Counted from the first letter of the stretch, positions 1 through 8,017 are shown. The stretch: 25,019 nucleotides of DNA from an archaeon UBA583 (GCA_002506365.1 DAXK01000011.1:1-25019); one strand, 5' to 3'. Numbers and translations are program-made. The notes: generated by a model not told the origin, from the sequence alone.

Positions 1-58
1 TTAAAAATAAAACAATAATTTAATTATTTTCAAAATAAATCTTAATTAATATTTAAAT

Positions 59-811
59 CTACAAAAAAAAGTCAATTATTGATTTTACTGAACTTAAAGC
101 TAAAATAAATATAACAACTGCTTTAAAATACTTTGAATTAACTTTTCTACGAATAAAAGAACCTATAAAAAATCCAACTAAAACTAAACTAATTAATTTT
201 AACGAAGTAATAAATCCATCATATGTAAACATTTTTCCATACAAATAAACAGCTACAAGTAAAATATCTGAAAATATCAAAAAAGTAACTAAACTTCCCA
301 TATATTTATCTTTTGGATATTGGTGAAATAATAAATAAATTGAAACTGGAACTGCATTTAAAGTAAACATTCCTGTTAAAATTCCTGAACCTAAACCAAA
401 TATACCATTTTCTTTCTCAGTTGGAATTTTCATTTGATGTAAATTTACTTTTTCAACTAAAAAAAATATAACAATTAAAACAAAAATGGAAAAAATTAAT
501 TTTAAAATTGCTCCATCAACTACAGTTAATAAATACGCTCCAAAAATAATTCCTAAAAATAAAGTCATCAAAGTTGTAGAATGTAATGTAAAATTTTCTT
601 TAAAATCTAAATTAACAAACTCTTTATTTTCAAAATATAATAAAATATCTAAAATAACAAATAAAGGAACTAAAATGGGTAATAATTCAATAGGTGAAAA
701 CCCAACTTCAAGTAAAACAGAAATTAAAATTAAACTCAGCCCAAACCCAGCAAATCCTTTAATAAATCCCGCTAAAGCAATCAAAATTCCTAAAAATATT
801 GTTAATTCCAT
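59..811 (-). CDS. TauE/SafE family membrane permease
   Basis: The 250-residue product is almost entirely hydrophobic, with about eight membrane-spanning stretches. Two half-repeats each begin with a Gly-rich helix: GFAGFG near residues 19-24 and GLGSGILTG near residues 139-147. This two-half arrangement is typical of the TauE/SafE (COG0730) family, whose members are proposed to export sulfite, sulfoacetate or related organosulfur anions across the cytoplasmic membrane. Length is normal for the family. The start is the ATG at 811; an AT-rich TATA-like stretch lies about 20-25 nt upstream (around 826-838) and no Shine-Dalgarno site is visible. It is the last of three minus-strand genes, separated from endA by about 75 bases. 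The substrate cannot be told from sequence, and no sulfur-metabolism gene is nearby. Family assignment is fairly secure; function is not. Confidence 0.8.
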   Translation of the reverse strand: MELTIFLGILIALAGFIKGFAGFGLSLILISVLLEVGFSPIELLPILVPLFVILDILLYFENKEFVNLDFKENFTLHSTTLMTLFLGIIFGAYLLTVVDGAILKLIFSIFVLIVIFFLVEKVNLHQMKIPTEKENGIFGLGSGILTGMFTLNAVPVSIYLLFHQYPKDKYMGSLVTFLIFSDILLVAVYLYGKMFTYDGFITSLKLISLVLVGFFIGSFIRRKVNSKYFKAVVIFILALSSVKSIIDFFL

Positions 812-885
812 AAACTTTAGTAAAAATTAAATATTATTAATTAAATACTTGTTTTACTATCTAAAAATTAAAATAAAACTAAATT

Positions 886-1392
886 TCACATCTTAGTCCA
901 ACTAGACTCAAAATAAGTTATATCATTCTCAATATCAATAATTGCATTTAATAACTTTTTTTTAGTTGAATGAGAAACTCTATTAAAACTTGCAAAGTCT
1001 GAAATATTAAATTTATCTTTATGAGAAAATACTCTAACAAGCCATTCAGAATGTCCATCTCCAACAGCTACACCTTTTTGATAAATTCTAAAATCTACTC
1101 CATATCTAAATCCAGATTTCACATTATATCCTTTTTTAGTTAAATCACTATAAACTAAATAAACATTAAAATCAACTTTTAACTTACTTAAAATATTTTC
1201 AAAAGTTAATTCATTTTCTTTATAATCAATTACTTTAATTTTATTTTTATTAATTAAAAATAATACTTCATAAACATTTAAACAAAAATTAGATTCAACT
1301 TTTTCTCCAAACCCTTTAGAATTTAAACTTTGCCAAAAATTTTCTTCTAAAATAAAATTATTCTTAACAAATTTAACAATAATTTTATTCAT
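886..1392 (-). CDS. endA: tRNA-intron (splicing) endonuclease
   Basis: This 168-residue protein matches the archaeal tRNA-splicing endonuclease that cuts bulge-helix-bulge introns in precursor tRNAs. The catalytic domain is clear: KGYNVKSGFRYG (87-98), DFRIY (100-104), HSEWLV (114-119) and STKKKLLNA (142-150). The catalytic triad is Tyr104, His114 and Lys145; the Y-to-H spacing of 10 and H-to-K spacing of 31 equal those of the Methanocaldococcus enzyme (Y115/H125/K156). The length suits the single-domain homotetrameric type. I place the start at the ATG at 1392, which overlaps the stop of the upstream membrane-protein gene by 8 bases, suggesting translational coupling. A TTG at 1401 would add three residues and is less likely. 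It probably shares the promoter of the upstream gene. Confidence 0.93.
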   Translation of the reverse strand: MNKIIVKFVKNNFILEENFWQSLNSKGFGEKVESNFCLNVYEVLFLINKNKIKVIDYKENELTFENILSKLKVDFNVYLVYSDLTKKGYNVKSGFRYGVDFRIYQKGVAVGDGHSEWLVRVFSHKDKFNISDFASFNRVSHSTKKKLLNAIIDIENDITYFESSWTKM

Positions 1393-1945
1393 TTGATTCA
1401 ATATAAAAAATCTTTCCTAATAATTGATTTTCATTAATTTTCATTACATCAGCTTCTGCAGAAATATGAATTAAATTATTATTAACAATTAAAAACCTTC
1501 CAGTTTTTAAAATTCCATTTGATTTAAATGCTACAAAATCTCCTTTAACTAATTCACTAATATTTTTCTCTAAATAGTAAATTCCATCTTGTGAACCAAC
1601 TTTTCCATCAAAACTAATGGAAATAACTGAATTGTCTTGTTTAGAATTAAAATAACTAATTTCTGCAATTTCAACACCTAACTCATTAAAACTAGAATAA
1701 CTTTCTCGAACTCTCTTTAAAGGAACACTTGAATTTATATTTTCTTGAACATTTAAATTAGCAGCTTTTTGAACTTCTTCAATGTTTTCTAATAAATTTT
1801 GAGTTGATTGAACATGAGAACTAATTGGAGTTGCCCCAGATAAAACAACTCTACTCATAATCACAACTACACTTAAAAAAATTGTCAAAAATAAAATAAA
1901 TCCAATTGACAAAAAATAATTAAGTAGTTTTTCCTTTTTAATCAT
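1385..1945 (-). CDS. Membrane protein with signal peptidase I-like outer domain
   Basis: The predicted 186-residue protein has a short basic N-terminus (MIKKEKLL), one long hydrophobic segment (about residues 9-35) and a soluble domain outside the membrane. The distal part, with KGDFVAFKSNG, then LKTGRFLIV and finally LLGKIFYI, resembles the beta-barrel boxes of type I signal peptidases (GDIVVFK ... HRVV ... ILGKVV). However, no SGSMxP catalytic-serine motif follows the membrane segment: the corresponding stretch reads VVLSGATPISS, and no clear Lys or second-His partner is visible. It may be an inactive homologue or an unrelated beta domain. The start at 1945 is chosen because a TATA box (1969-1978) lies 23 nt upstream; the longer start at 1990 would lie upstream of the predicted transcription start. 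It overlaps endA, so the two are probably co-transcribed. Confidence 0.5.
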   Translation of the reverse strand: MIKKEKLLNYFLSIGFILFLTIFLSVVVIMSRVVLSGATPISSHVQSTQNLLENIEEVQKAANLNVQENINSSVPLKRVRESYSSFNELGVEIAEISYFNSKQDNSVISISFDGKVGSQDGIYYLEKNISELVKGDFVAFKSNGILKTGRFLIVNNNLIHISAEADVMKINENQLLGKIFYIESNE

Positions 1946-1968
1946 ATATATTAATTCATTATTATAGA

Positions 1969-1978
1969 ATATATAAAG
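1969..1978 (-). promoter_or_regulatory. TATA box of the endA operon
   Basis: Read on the minus strand the sequence is CTTTATATAT, ending 23 nt before the ATG at 1945. This is the usual distance for leaderless archaeal transcription. It decides the start codon of the signal-peptidase-like gene in favour of 1945 over 1990. Confidence 0.6.
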
Positions 1979-2082
1979 TTTTGTATCCATTTCTATAATA
2001 TATAATCAATCTGGATACCTAAACTTAATAAATTTCATACTTTAGAGTTTTCAAATTTAAACTTAAAAATATCTTAAAATTC

Positions 2083-2121
2083 TTTAAAATATCCTAAAAT
2101 ACAATATTTTAGTATTTTAAG
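2083..2121. repeat. Inverted repeat 1 of the 2.0-2.4 kb spacer
   Basis: Eight bases (2094-2101) pair perfectly with 2105-2112 around a 3-base loop. After a 2-base bulge, a further eight bases (2084-2091) pair with 2113-2120. All pairs but one are A-T. It is the first of four long hairpins in the divergent spacer. Confidence 0.6.
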
Positions 2122-2141
2122 TATCCAAATTAATAAAATTT

Positions 2142-2198
2142 TAATATAATTATCAATTTTTTCTAAACGCTTCGCTAAAAAAATACATAATTATATTA
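2142..2198. repeat. Inverted repeat 2 with GC-rich loop
   Basis: Twelve bases at 2142-2153 pair with 2187-2198. Two mismatches follow, then seven pairs (2156-2162 with 2178-2184), a one-base bulge and two more pairs. This closes a loop of AACGCTTCGC (2166-2175), a GC-rich spot in otherwise nearly pure A+T. Confidence 0.65.
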
Positions 2199-2222
2199 TA
2201 ATAGATTTAAACCCGCTCCGAT

Positions 2223-2279
2223 AAGTTCTAAAAAACATTTATTTTTCATTTCATTCAAAATAAATATCTTTTAAAACTT
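2223..2279. repeat. Inverted repeat 3
   Basis: The outer arms 2223-2233 (AAGTTCTAAAA) and 2269-2279 (TTTTAAAACTT) match at 10 of 11 positions. The inner arms 2237-2245 and 2257-2265 (ATTTATTTT / AAAATAAAT) pair perfectly. Short unpaired stretches lie between outer and inner arms, and the loop is about 11 bases. GC-rich patches (CCCGCTCCG, CTTCCGCTC) flank it on both sides. Confidence 0.6.
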
Positions 2280-2309
2280 GTCTTCCGCTCAATAACTAGA
2301 GTTTTACTC

Positions 2310-2396
2310 CAAAAATTAGCTAATAAATTTCACAAAAACCTCGCATTCACTTCGTTCACAACTCACCTTTTTTAGAAATTTATTATCTAATATTTG
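2310..2396. repeat. Inverted repeat 4, long arms and large loop
   Basis: The 22-base arms at 2310-2331 and 2375-2396 are complementary at 20 of 22 positions. The loop of about 43 bases contains the GC-richer stretch TCGCATTCACTTCGTTCAC. The core TAATAAATTTCA also occurs as a direct copy at 2027-2038, so that copy could pair alternatively with the right arm. Confidence 0.65.
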
Positions 2397-2456
2397 TCCC
2401 AAAACAAATGAAATTTAGCCATTATCTCTACAATTTAACTTAAAATAATCACAACC

Positions 2457-2464
2457 TTTATAAA
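2457..2464 (+). promoter_or_regulatory. TATA box of the S-layer-like gene
   Basis: TTTATAAA ends 37 nt before the ATG at 2502, which places the transcription start near 2486. A GTG at 2475, the longest possible start, would lie upstream of the message, so it is not used. Confidence 0.6.
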
Positions 2465-2501
2465 TTAGTAATTAGTGAGTAGTAATATAATAAAACTCAA
2501 A

Positions 2502-4472
2502 ATGGTAAACACAAAATTCACAAAATTCGTTACATTGTTTGTAACAGCAGTCTTATCATTAACTTTCGTTAATGCGGCAGCAAATTTTAATTTAAATTTA
2601 GCTGATGTAACAGAAAATGTTGTAGTTGGTCAAACTAAAACTATTAATTATGTAATTGAGAATACAGGTTCAAGTCCTTTAAATTTTTCAATTTCAAAAA
2701 CAAATCCAGTAGTTTCAGGTGAATCAGTTGCTACATCTTTATCCAAAACAAGTATTTCAAACCTTGCAGTTGGAGCAACTAATTCATTTTCAGTAACTTA
2801 CTCCCCATCAGCAATTCCATCAGGAAATTATGTTGGACAAATTAAAGTTGTTGATTCTTCAAACTCAGCAGAATTTGAAACAAGTGATGTAACATTAAAT
2901 GTTTCAACTCCAGCTGGAGCTTTATTAGAAATTACAAGTTTTGATAATAATAAAGTTGAATTAACTGGTGAAATTGATGAAAAAGAAACTAAATCATTTA
3001 AAATTAAAAATGTTGGAACTGTTGATTTAACAAATTTAAGATTCAAATTTTATGATTTAGAAGGGGAAGAAGAAAACGATGAAATTGAAGATAATGATGT
3101 TGAAATTGATGATGATGGATTCGATTTAGATGTTGGAGATTCAGAAAAAGTTGAATTAGAAATTGATATTCCTAATAAGATTGAAGTTGATACATATGTT
3201 GGAAAAGCAATTGTAGAAACAGATGAAGGTTATGTATTTGAATATGAAATTGAATTAGAAATTGATGGTGGAGATATTGAAATTGAGTTTGATGAATCTT
3301 CATTATCTGTATCAAGTGGAATTTTAAAAATGGTTGGTGAGCCAGGTGAAAGAGTTAATGATTATGAATTCAAAATTGAAAATGTTGGAGATATTAACGT
3401 TAGAGATTTAGAATTTGAATTAAAAGGTGATTTAGGTGAAATGTATTCAGATGAATCTTTAGATGAGAGTATTGTAACTTTTTCAGATTCTCAATTAGAT
3501 TTAGAAGCTAGTGATTATGAAAAAATTGAAGTAACAGTAAATTTACCTGATAACGCTAAAGCTGGAGTATATTCTGGTGAAATTAGAGTTAAATCTTCAA
3601 CAGGAACTGTTTACGATAAATTAAGAATTGAAGTAAAAGTAATTGGAGATGTATTTGTATCTGAAATTGAATATGATGAAAATGTTGAACAAAATGATAA
3701 CTTAGATGTTACAGTAACAATTGAAAATCAAGGATCAAAAACTGAAAAAAATGTTAAAGTTACAGGAACTTTAATTGGAATTGATTTAGGAAGTTCAGAC
3801 ATTATTGAATCTACAAATTCATTTTTATTAAGTTCAGGAAAAACAAAGACTGAAACTTTAAGATTTAACATTCCAGAATCAGCTGAAGATGGAACTCACA
3901 CATTAGAATTAACTTTAACTTACGATGATGGAACAATTACAGAATTAAAAGAAATTCAAGTAAGTAGACCAGATAATAGTTTAAGTTTAGAGAGTTCAGG
4001 AATTGGACAAAATATTATTAAATGTGATGATTCATTATATACATTTGCAAAAGTTAAAAATATTGGTAAATATGACCAAAAAGTAACTTTTTCAGTAGAA
4101 ATTGAAGGAACTGGAGTTAAAAAGGAAATTAAAGATATTAATGTAGATGTTGATGATTCTTTCCAACAAAACTTTAATTTACCAACAACAGATATTGAAC
4201 CTGGAACATATACAGTTGTAACTAAAATTAGTTATAGTGGATTTTTCCTAAAAGATACAAATACTTTAATTGTAAATAGTTGTAATGGTGGTTCAACTGA
4301 TATTGATATTAAACCAATTGAAGATAATGATAATAATGGAAATAACACAATTGATGGAGATTCAAAAACTTTTGAATTATTTGGTCAACAATTAGAACAA
4401 AACCAAGTTTATTTAATTATTGGAATTTCAGTTGTATTTGTATTAATTGTAATTTCATTATTCTTTATTTAA
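2502..4472 (+). CDS. S-layer-like surface protein, CARDB/NEW3 repeats
   Basis: The 656-residue protein begins with a signal peptide (MVNTKFTKFVTLFVTAVLSL, then a likely cleavage after VNA-A). It ends with one membrane helix (VYLIIGISVVFVLIVISLFF) and almost no tail, so it is anchored at the outer face of the cell. Between them are about five beta-sandwich units of the CARDB/NEW3 type (archaeal COG1361-like), marked by the recurring turn ENTGS, KNVGT, ENVGD, ENQGS and KNIGK. A very acidic stretch rich in Asp and Glu lies near residues 188-225. Proteins of this build are common in DPANN genomes as envelope or S-layer-associated components; the exact partner is unknown. The ATG at 2502 is preferred over a GTG at 2475 because of the TATA box position. 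It is transcribed alone, ending in T-rich terminator sequence. Confidence 0.8.
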   Translation: MVNTKFTKFVTLFVTAVLSLTFVNAAANFNLNLADVTENVVVGQTKTINYVIENTGSSPLNFSISKTNPVVSGESVATSLSKTSISNLAVGATNSFSVTYSPSAIPSGNYVGQIKVVDSSNSAEFETSDVTLNVSTPAGALLEITSFDNNKVELTGEIDEKETKSFKIKNVGTVDLTNLRFKFYDLEGEEENDEIEDNDVEIDDDGFDLDVGDSEKVELEIDIPNKIEVDTYVGKAIVETDEGYVFEYEIELEIDGGDIEIEFDESSLSVSSGILKMVGEPGERVNDYEFKIENVGDINVRDLEFELKGDLGEMYSDESLDESIVTFSDSQLDLEASDYEKIEVTVNLPDNAKAGVYSGEIRVKSSTGTVYDKLRIEVKVIGDVFVSEIEYDENVEQNDNLDVTVTIENQGSKTEKNVKVTGTLIGIDLGSSDIIESTNSFLLSSGKTKTETLRFNIPESAEDGTHTLELTLTYDDGTITELKEIQVSRPDNSLSLESSGIGQNIIKCDDSLYTFAKVKNIGKYDQKVTFSVEIEGTGVKKEIKDINVDVDDSFQQNFNLPTTDIEPGTYTVVTKISYSGFFLKDTNTLIVNSCNGGSTDIDIKPIEDNDNNGNNTIDGDSKTFELFGQQLEQNQVYLIIGISVVFVLIVISLFFI

Positions 4473-4555
4473 AGAATTTTTTTTAAATTTTAATTTTTAT
4501 TTTTTTTATTTTTTTCAAATAATATTTTATTTCTTCAAATTGTATTTTTTTTATT
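4473..4555 (+). terminator. T-rich archaeal terminator after the S-layer-like gene
   Basis: Immediately after the stop codon come several runs of six to eight T on the plus strand (around 4478-4515 and 4547-4554). Archaeal RNA polymerase terminates at such T tracts without needing a hairpin. The rest of the 208-base spacer to 4680 is plain AT-rich sequence plus the next promoter. Confidence 0.55.
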
Positions 4556-4650
4556 TAAATTAACTTTAATTAGCTTAAATTGAATTGAATTTTATTTTTA
4601 TTGTATATTTCTTTATTATATATTAATACTACTTACAACCCAAACATTAT

Positions 4651-4658
4651 TTTATAAA
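4651..4658 (+). promoter_or_regulatory. TATA box of the PGK-PfkB fusion gene
   Basis: TTTATAAA ends 22 nt before the ATG at 4681, consistent with a leaderless transcript and with that ATG being the true start. Confidence 0.65.
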
Positions 4659-4680
4659 GTAAAATATCCATATTAAATCT

Positions 4681-6831
4681 ATGTTTAAACATTTTACATT
4701 AGATAATTTTAACCTACGAGGAAAAGTTGTAGGAATTAGATTAGATATAAATTCCCCAATTATTAATGGGAAAGTTGTATATAATGAAAGAATTGCAAGA
4801 GCTTGTAAAACCCTTCGAGAATTAGTTAAATCAGGTGCTAAAGTTGTAATTTTAGCTCATCAAGGACGAGCTGGAAAACCAGACTGTTTAAGTTTAAAAA
4901 ATCATCAATTATTAATTGAAGGTGAATTAAATAAAAAAATAACATTTTCAAATGATATTTATTCAGATACTATTTCTAAAAAAATTCCAAAATTAAAAAA
5001 TGGTGAAATTTTATTACTTGAAAATTTAAGGTTTTTTGATGATGAAAAAGATTTAGATAAAAAAGATAATAAATTAGATAAATTAAGTGAATTATTTGAT
5101 TATTATGTTTTTGATGCTTTTTCTGTTGCCCATAGAAATCATAAATCAGTTTCAGGAATTAAAGGAGTTCCAATTTTATCAGGAAGAGGAATGGAGAGAG
5201 AAATTTTACATTTAGAAAAATTAGATCATACTAAAAAGCCTCATACTTATATTTTTGGTGGAGCTAAACCTGATGATTTAATTTTATTAATTAAAAAATC
5301 TTTAGAAGATAAAACTGTTGATAAAATTTTATTAACTGGAGTTATTGGAGAGATGGCTTTACTTTGTAAAGGTTATAATATCGGTTGTAAAAAAGAATTT
5401 TTAACAACTTACAAATATATTGATAAAATTGATGAATTTAAAGAAATTTTTGAAAAATATGAAAATAAATTTGAAATTCCTGCTGATGTTGCAATTTATG
5501 ATGGAAAATCAAGAATTGAGATTCCTGTTGATAGATTAAATGATCAAGAAAATCAAGATTTAGTAAGTAAATATCTAATTCAAGATATTGGAACTTTAAC
5601 TGTTGATTTATATGAAAATTTTTTAATGAGGGCAGGTTCAGTTTATTATAAAGGTCCACAAGGAAATTTTGAAGAACAACATTTTGAAAAAGGAACTAAA
5701 CAAATTTTAAAAATTTTAACACATGCTAAAGGATTTTCTTTTATGGGTGGTGGACATTCAGTTACAGCTGCTAAAATGTTTAATTATTTAAAAAAAATAA
5801 ATTATGTATCTTTAGCGGGGGGAGCTTTAGTTCAACATTTATCTGGAATTAAATTACCTGCTTTTCAAACTTTAAATAATTCATTTAAAGAATTTGAAAA
5901 AGCTCATTATGATTTTATTGTTTTAGGATCAAATACAGTTGATATTAAAGTTGATATTCCTGAAAAATTATCACAAATTGAAATTGGTGAAAAGATTAAA
6001 GTTAAAGAAAATTTCAAATTGTCTAATGGTGGAGGTGGAATTAATGTATCTATCGCTTTAAAGAAATTACAAGCAAATGTTGGATATTTAGGTAAAATTT
6101 CATCCGAATTTAGGGAAATTTTAGATAAAACTTTATCAAAAAATAAAATTGGTTTAATTGAATCTAAAGAAACAAAAAGAGGAGTTGCAAAATCAATTCT
6201 TTTACAAACAAAAGATAGAGATAGAGTAATTTTTACATATCGTGGACAAAATGATTATTTAGATTTAGAAGATTTTGATTATAAAAGTTTAAATTGTAAT
6301 AATTTTTATTTAACAGCTTTAAATGGAAAATCTATGACAACTCAAATCAAATTAATTAAACTTATGAAAAAGAAAAATAGAAATTCAGTATTTTGTTATA
6401 ATCCATCAGCTTATTTAATTAAAGAAGATAGTAAAAATACTAAAAAATTAATTAATTTAGTTGATATTTTAGTATTTAATTTTGATGAGGCTAAAGATTT
6501 AACTGGTGATAGAGATATTTCAAGTTGTCTACGGAGTGTTTATGCTTTAGGTCCAAAAATAGTTGTAATTACAGATGGAGCTAATGGAAGTTACGCTTTT
6601 GATGGAGAAAAAGAAGTTTATCAAAAATCAAAACCACCTAAAAGATTAGTTGACACAACTGGTGCTGGTGATTGTTTTGCTGCTACATTTTTTTACTTTA
6701 TTACAAAAAAATATGGGATTAAAGCATCATTACAATACGCATCTTGGAATTCTTCAGCTTTAATTTCAAAAAATGGAACAAGTAATGGTCTATTAGAATT
6801 TAGTGAATTAGCTAAAACTAAAAGAGCTTAA
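4681..6831 (+). CDS. Phosphoglycerate kinase fused to a PfkB-family sugar kinase
   Basis: One uninterrupted 716-residue frame joins two enzymes. Residues 1-405 are an archaeal-type phosphoglycerate kinase (3-phosphoglycerate + ATP to 1,3-bisphosphoglycerate + ADP). It shows IRLDIN (19-24), AHQGR (59-63), ENLRF (114-118), DAFSVAHRNHKSVSG (145-159), GGAKPDD (193-199) and the ATP-site GGGHS (356-360). Residues about 410-716 are a ribokinase/PfkB-fold kinase with GSNTVDIKV (416-424), the sugar-binding GGGGINVSIAL (450-460), NFDEAKDLTG (600-609) and the anion-hole/catalytic motif DTTGAGDCF (658-666, base Asp664). Both domains look complete, so this is a bifunctional enzyme, not a broken gene. The PfkB substrate (fructose-6-phosphate, ribose-1-phosphate, a nucleoside or another sugar) cannot be read from these motifs. 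It is transcribed alone from its own promoter. Confidence 0.9.
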   Translation: MFKHFTLDNFNLRGKVVGIRLDINSPIINGKVVYNERIARACKTLRELVKSGAKVVILAHQGRAGKPDCLSLKNHQLLIEGELNKKITFSNDIYSDTISKKIPKLKNGEILLLENLRFFDDEKDLDKKDNKLDKLSELFDYYVFDAFSVAHRNHKSVSGIKGVPILSGRGMEREILHLEKLDHTKKPHTYIFGGAKPDDLILLIKKSLEDKTVDKILLTGVIGEMALLCKGYNIGCKKEFLTTYKYIDKIDEFKEIFEKYENKFEIPADVAIYDGKSRIEIPVDRLNDQENQDLVSKYLIQDIGTLTVDLYENFLMRAGSVYYKGPQGNFEEQHFEKGTKQILKILTHAKGFSFMGGGHSVTAAKMFNYLKKINYVSLAGGALVQHLSGIKLPAFQTLNNSFKEFEKAHYDFIVLGSNTVDIKVDIPEKLSQIEIGEKIKVKENFKLSNGGGGINVSIALKKLQANVGYLGKISSEFREILDKTLSKNKIGLIESKETKRGVAKSILLQTKDRDRVIFTYRGQNDYLDLEDFDYKSLNCNNFYLTALNGKSMTTQIKLIKLMKKKNRNSVFCYNPSAYLIKEDSKNTKKLINLVDILVFNFDEAKDLTGDRDISSCLRSVYALGPKIVVITDGANGSYAFDGEKEVYQKSKPPKRLVDTTGAGDCFAATFFYFITKKYGIKASLQYASWNSSALISKNGTSNGLLEFSELAKTKRA

Positions 6832-6872
6832 ATTTAATTTTGATATTAAATTAAATTTAAATTACATTTTTT
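6831..6872 (+). terminator. Hairpin plus T run after the fusion gene
   Basis: AATTTAAT (6831-6838) and ATTAAATT (6845-6852) form an 8-bp inverted repeat with a 6-base loop starting at the stop codon. A run of six T follows near 6867-6872. It is a plausible but weak terminator, because A+T palindromes are common here. Confidence 0.4.
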
Positions 6873-6883
6873 CAACTAATTAA

Positions 6884-6890
6884 TTATAAA
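6884..6890 (+). promoter_or_regulatory. TATA box of the solute-binding protein gene
   Basis: TTATAAA ends 23 nt before the ATG at 6914, the expected distance for leaderless initiation. Confidence 0.5.
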
Positions 6891-6913
6891 CTTTAAAATC
6901 ATAATTAAAACAT

Positions 6914-7978
6914 ATGAAAAATTCTCATTCTAGTTATTTTTTTATACTTGTATCAATAGTTATAATTATTTTTTCTTCATTTCTTTATTTACAATTTACT
7001 CAAGATTTTGAAACAATTTCACCTTCTTTAAAAATTTATAATTGGGAAGACTACACTGGAACTCCAGAACTTTTACAAGAATTTGAAAAAATTTATGGAA
7101 CTAAAATTGAAATAGAAATTTATGAGGATGAAAATGAAATATTAGACAAAAATATTTCTGATTATGATTTAATTATGATGAGTGAAAGTTTTCTTAAAAA
7201 ATATACAAAATCAAAAAGTCTTGAAAAAATCAGGCCAAAAATAGTTACAAATTTAAAAAATTTAGATTCTGAATGTATGATTAAATCAACTAATTCTAAA
7301 TATTTTGTTCCATACACTTGGGGAACATCTGGAGTTATTGTAAATGAAAATTATATATCTGATCATAGATATTCTTGGGATGTTTTATGGGATAAAAAGT
7401 ATTCAAATCGTATTACAATGTTAAATAATATTGAAGAACTAATTATAGCAGCATCATTTGATACAAAATCTCAAATTTTTCCAAAAACTCAAATGGAGTT
7501 AGAAACAATTAAAGATTTTTTAAAATTTCAAAAATCAGGTGTATATAAATATGTATCAAATCCAATTGATATGTATGATGAATTAGCAAATGGAACTATT
7601 TGGGCAGCTCACGCATATAGTTCAGATTATCAATATTTCACAAATATAGATAGTTTAAAATATTATATTCCAACTGAAGGTGCTGCTATATGGATTGATG
7701 GTTTTGTAATTCCAAAAAATTCTCCAAATCAATATACAGCAGAATTATTTTTAAATTTTTTACTTGAAAAAAATAATAACTTAAATATTTCTTTAGAATA
7801 TGAATTTCCTCCATGTAATAAATATAGTAAAGAATTATTACCTCAATATTTATTAAATGATACTTCAATATTTGTAGATAATAAAACAAGACAAAGATTA
7901 TATTTTTTAGCAGATTTTGATTTACCTGAAAAATTTAATTCTCAAATGGATGATTTTTATAAAAAATTAGTTGAATAA
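6914..7978 (+). CDS. PotD-like polyamine/solute-binding protein, membrane-anchored
   Basis: The 354-residue product resembles the extracellular spermidine/putrescine-binding proteins (PotD/PotF) that hand substrate to an ABC importer. Family signatures are LKIYNWEDYTGTPELLQEF (39-57), VPYTWGTSGVIVNE (about 132-145), WAAHAYSSDY (about 229-238) and PTEGAAIWIDGFVIPKNSPN (about 255-274). The W-x-D of the last motif corresponds to the ligand-contacting Trp and Asp of E. coli PotD. A hydrophobic N-terminal segment (about residues 8-27) lacks a lipobox Cys, so the protein is probably held by an uncleaved membrane anchor or secreted. Oddly, no ABC permease or ATPase gene is adjacent: the next gene is an antiporter with its own promoter. 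It may work with a distant transporter. The ligand could also be another amine or an oligopeptide. Confidence 0.75.
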   Translation: MKNSHSSYFFILVSIVIIIFSSFLYLQFTQDFETISPSLKIYNWEDYTGTPELLQEFEKIYGTKIEIEIYEDENEILDKNISDYDLIMMSESFLKKYTKSKSLEKIRPKIVTNLKNLDSECMIKSTNSKYFVPYTWGTSGVIVNENYISDHRYSWDVLWDKKYSNRITMLNNIEELIIAASFDTKSQIFPKTQMELETIKDFLKFQKSGVYKYVSNPIDMYDELANGTIWAAHAYSSDYQYFTNIDSLKYYIPTEGAAIWIDGFVIPKNSPNQYTAELFLNFLLEKNNNLNISLEYEFPPCNKYSKELLPQYLLNDTSIFVDNKTRQRLYFLADFDLPEKFNSQMDDFYKKLVE

Positions 7979-8017
7979 TTTTTAATTTTATAATTATACA
8001 ATTTTATTTTATAAAAT

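Noticed and set aside
486..830. Open frame of 114 codons on the plus strand
   Set aside because: It is antisense to the TauE/SafE gene, has a low-complexity Lys/Asn/Ile composition and no family features.
1946..1990. Longer start for the signal-peptidase-like protein
   Set aside because: The extra 15 residues overlap the TATA box (1969-1978) that fits the ATG at 1945.
1991..2450. tRNA, RNase P or SRP RNA gene
   Set aside because: The inverted repeats do not form a cloverleaf and no T-loop or SRP Alu/S-domain motif is visible. Left as unexplained hairpins.
1991..2450. Replication origin
   Set aside because: Palindromes and A+T richness fit, but no Orc1/Cdc6 gene or recognisable ORB repeats are present in the window.
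2475..2501. GTG start extending the S-layer-like protein by nine residues
   Set aside because: The TATA box at 2457-2464 places the transcript start downstream of this GTG. The ATG at 2502 gives a normal signal peptide.
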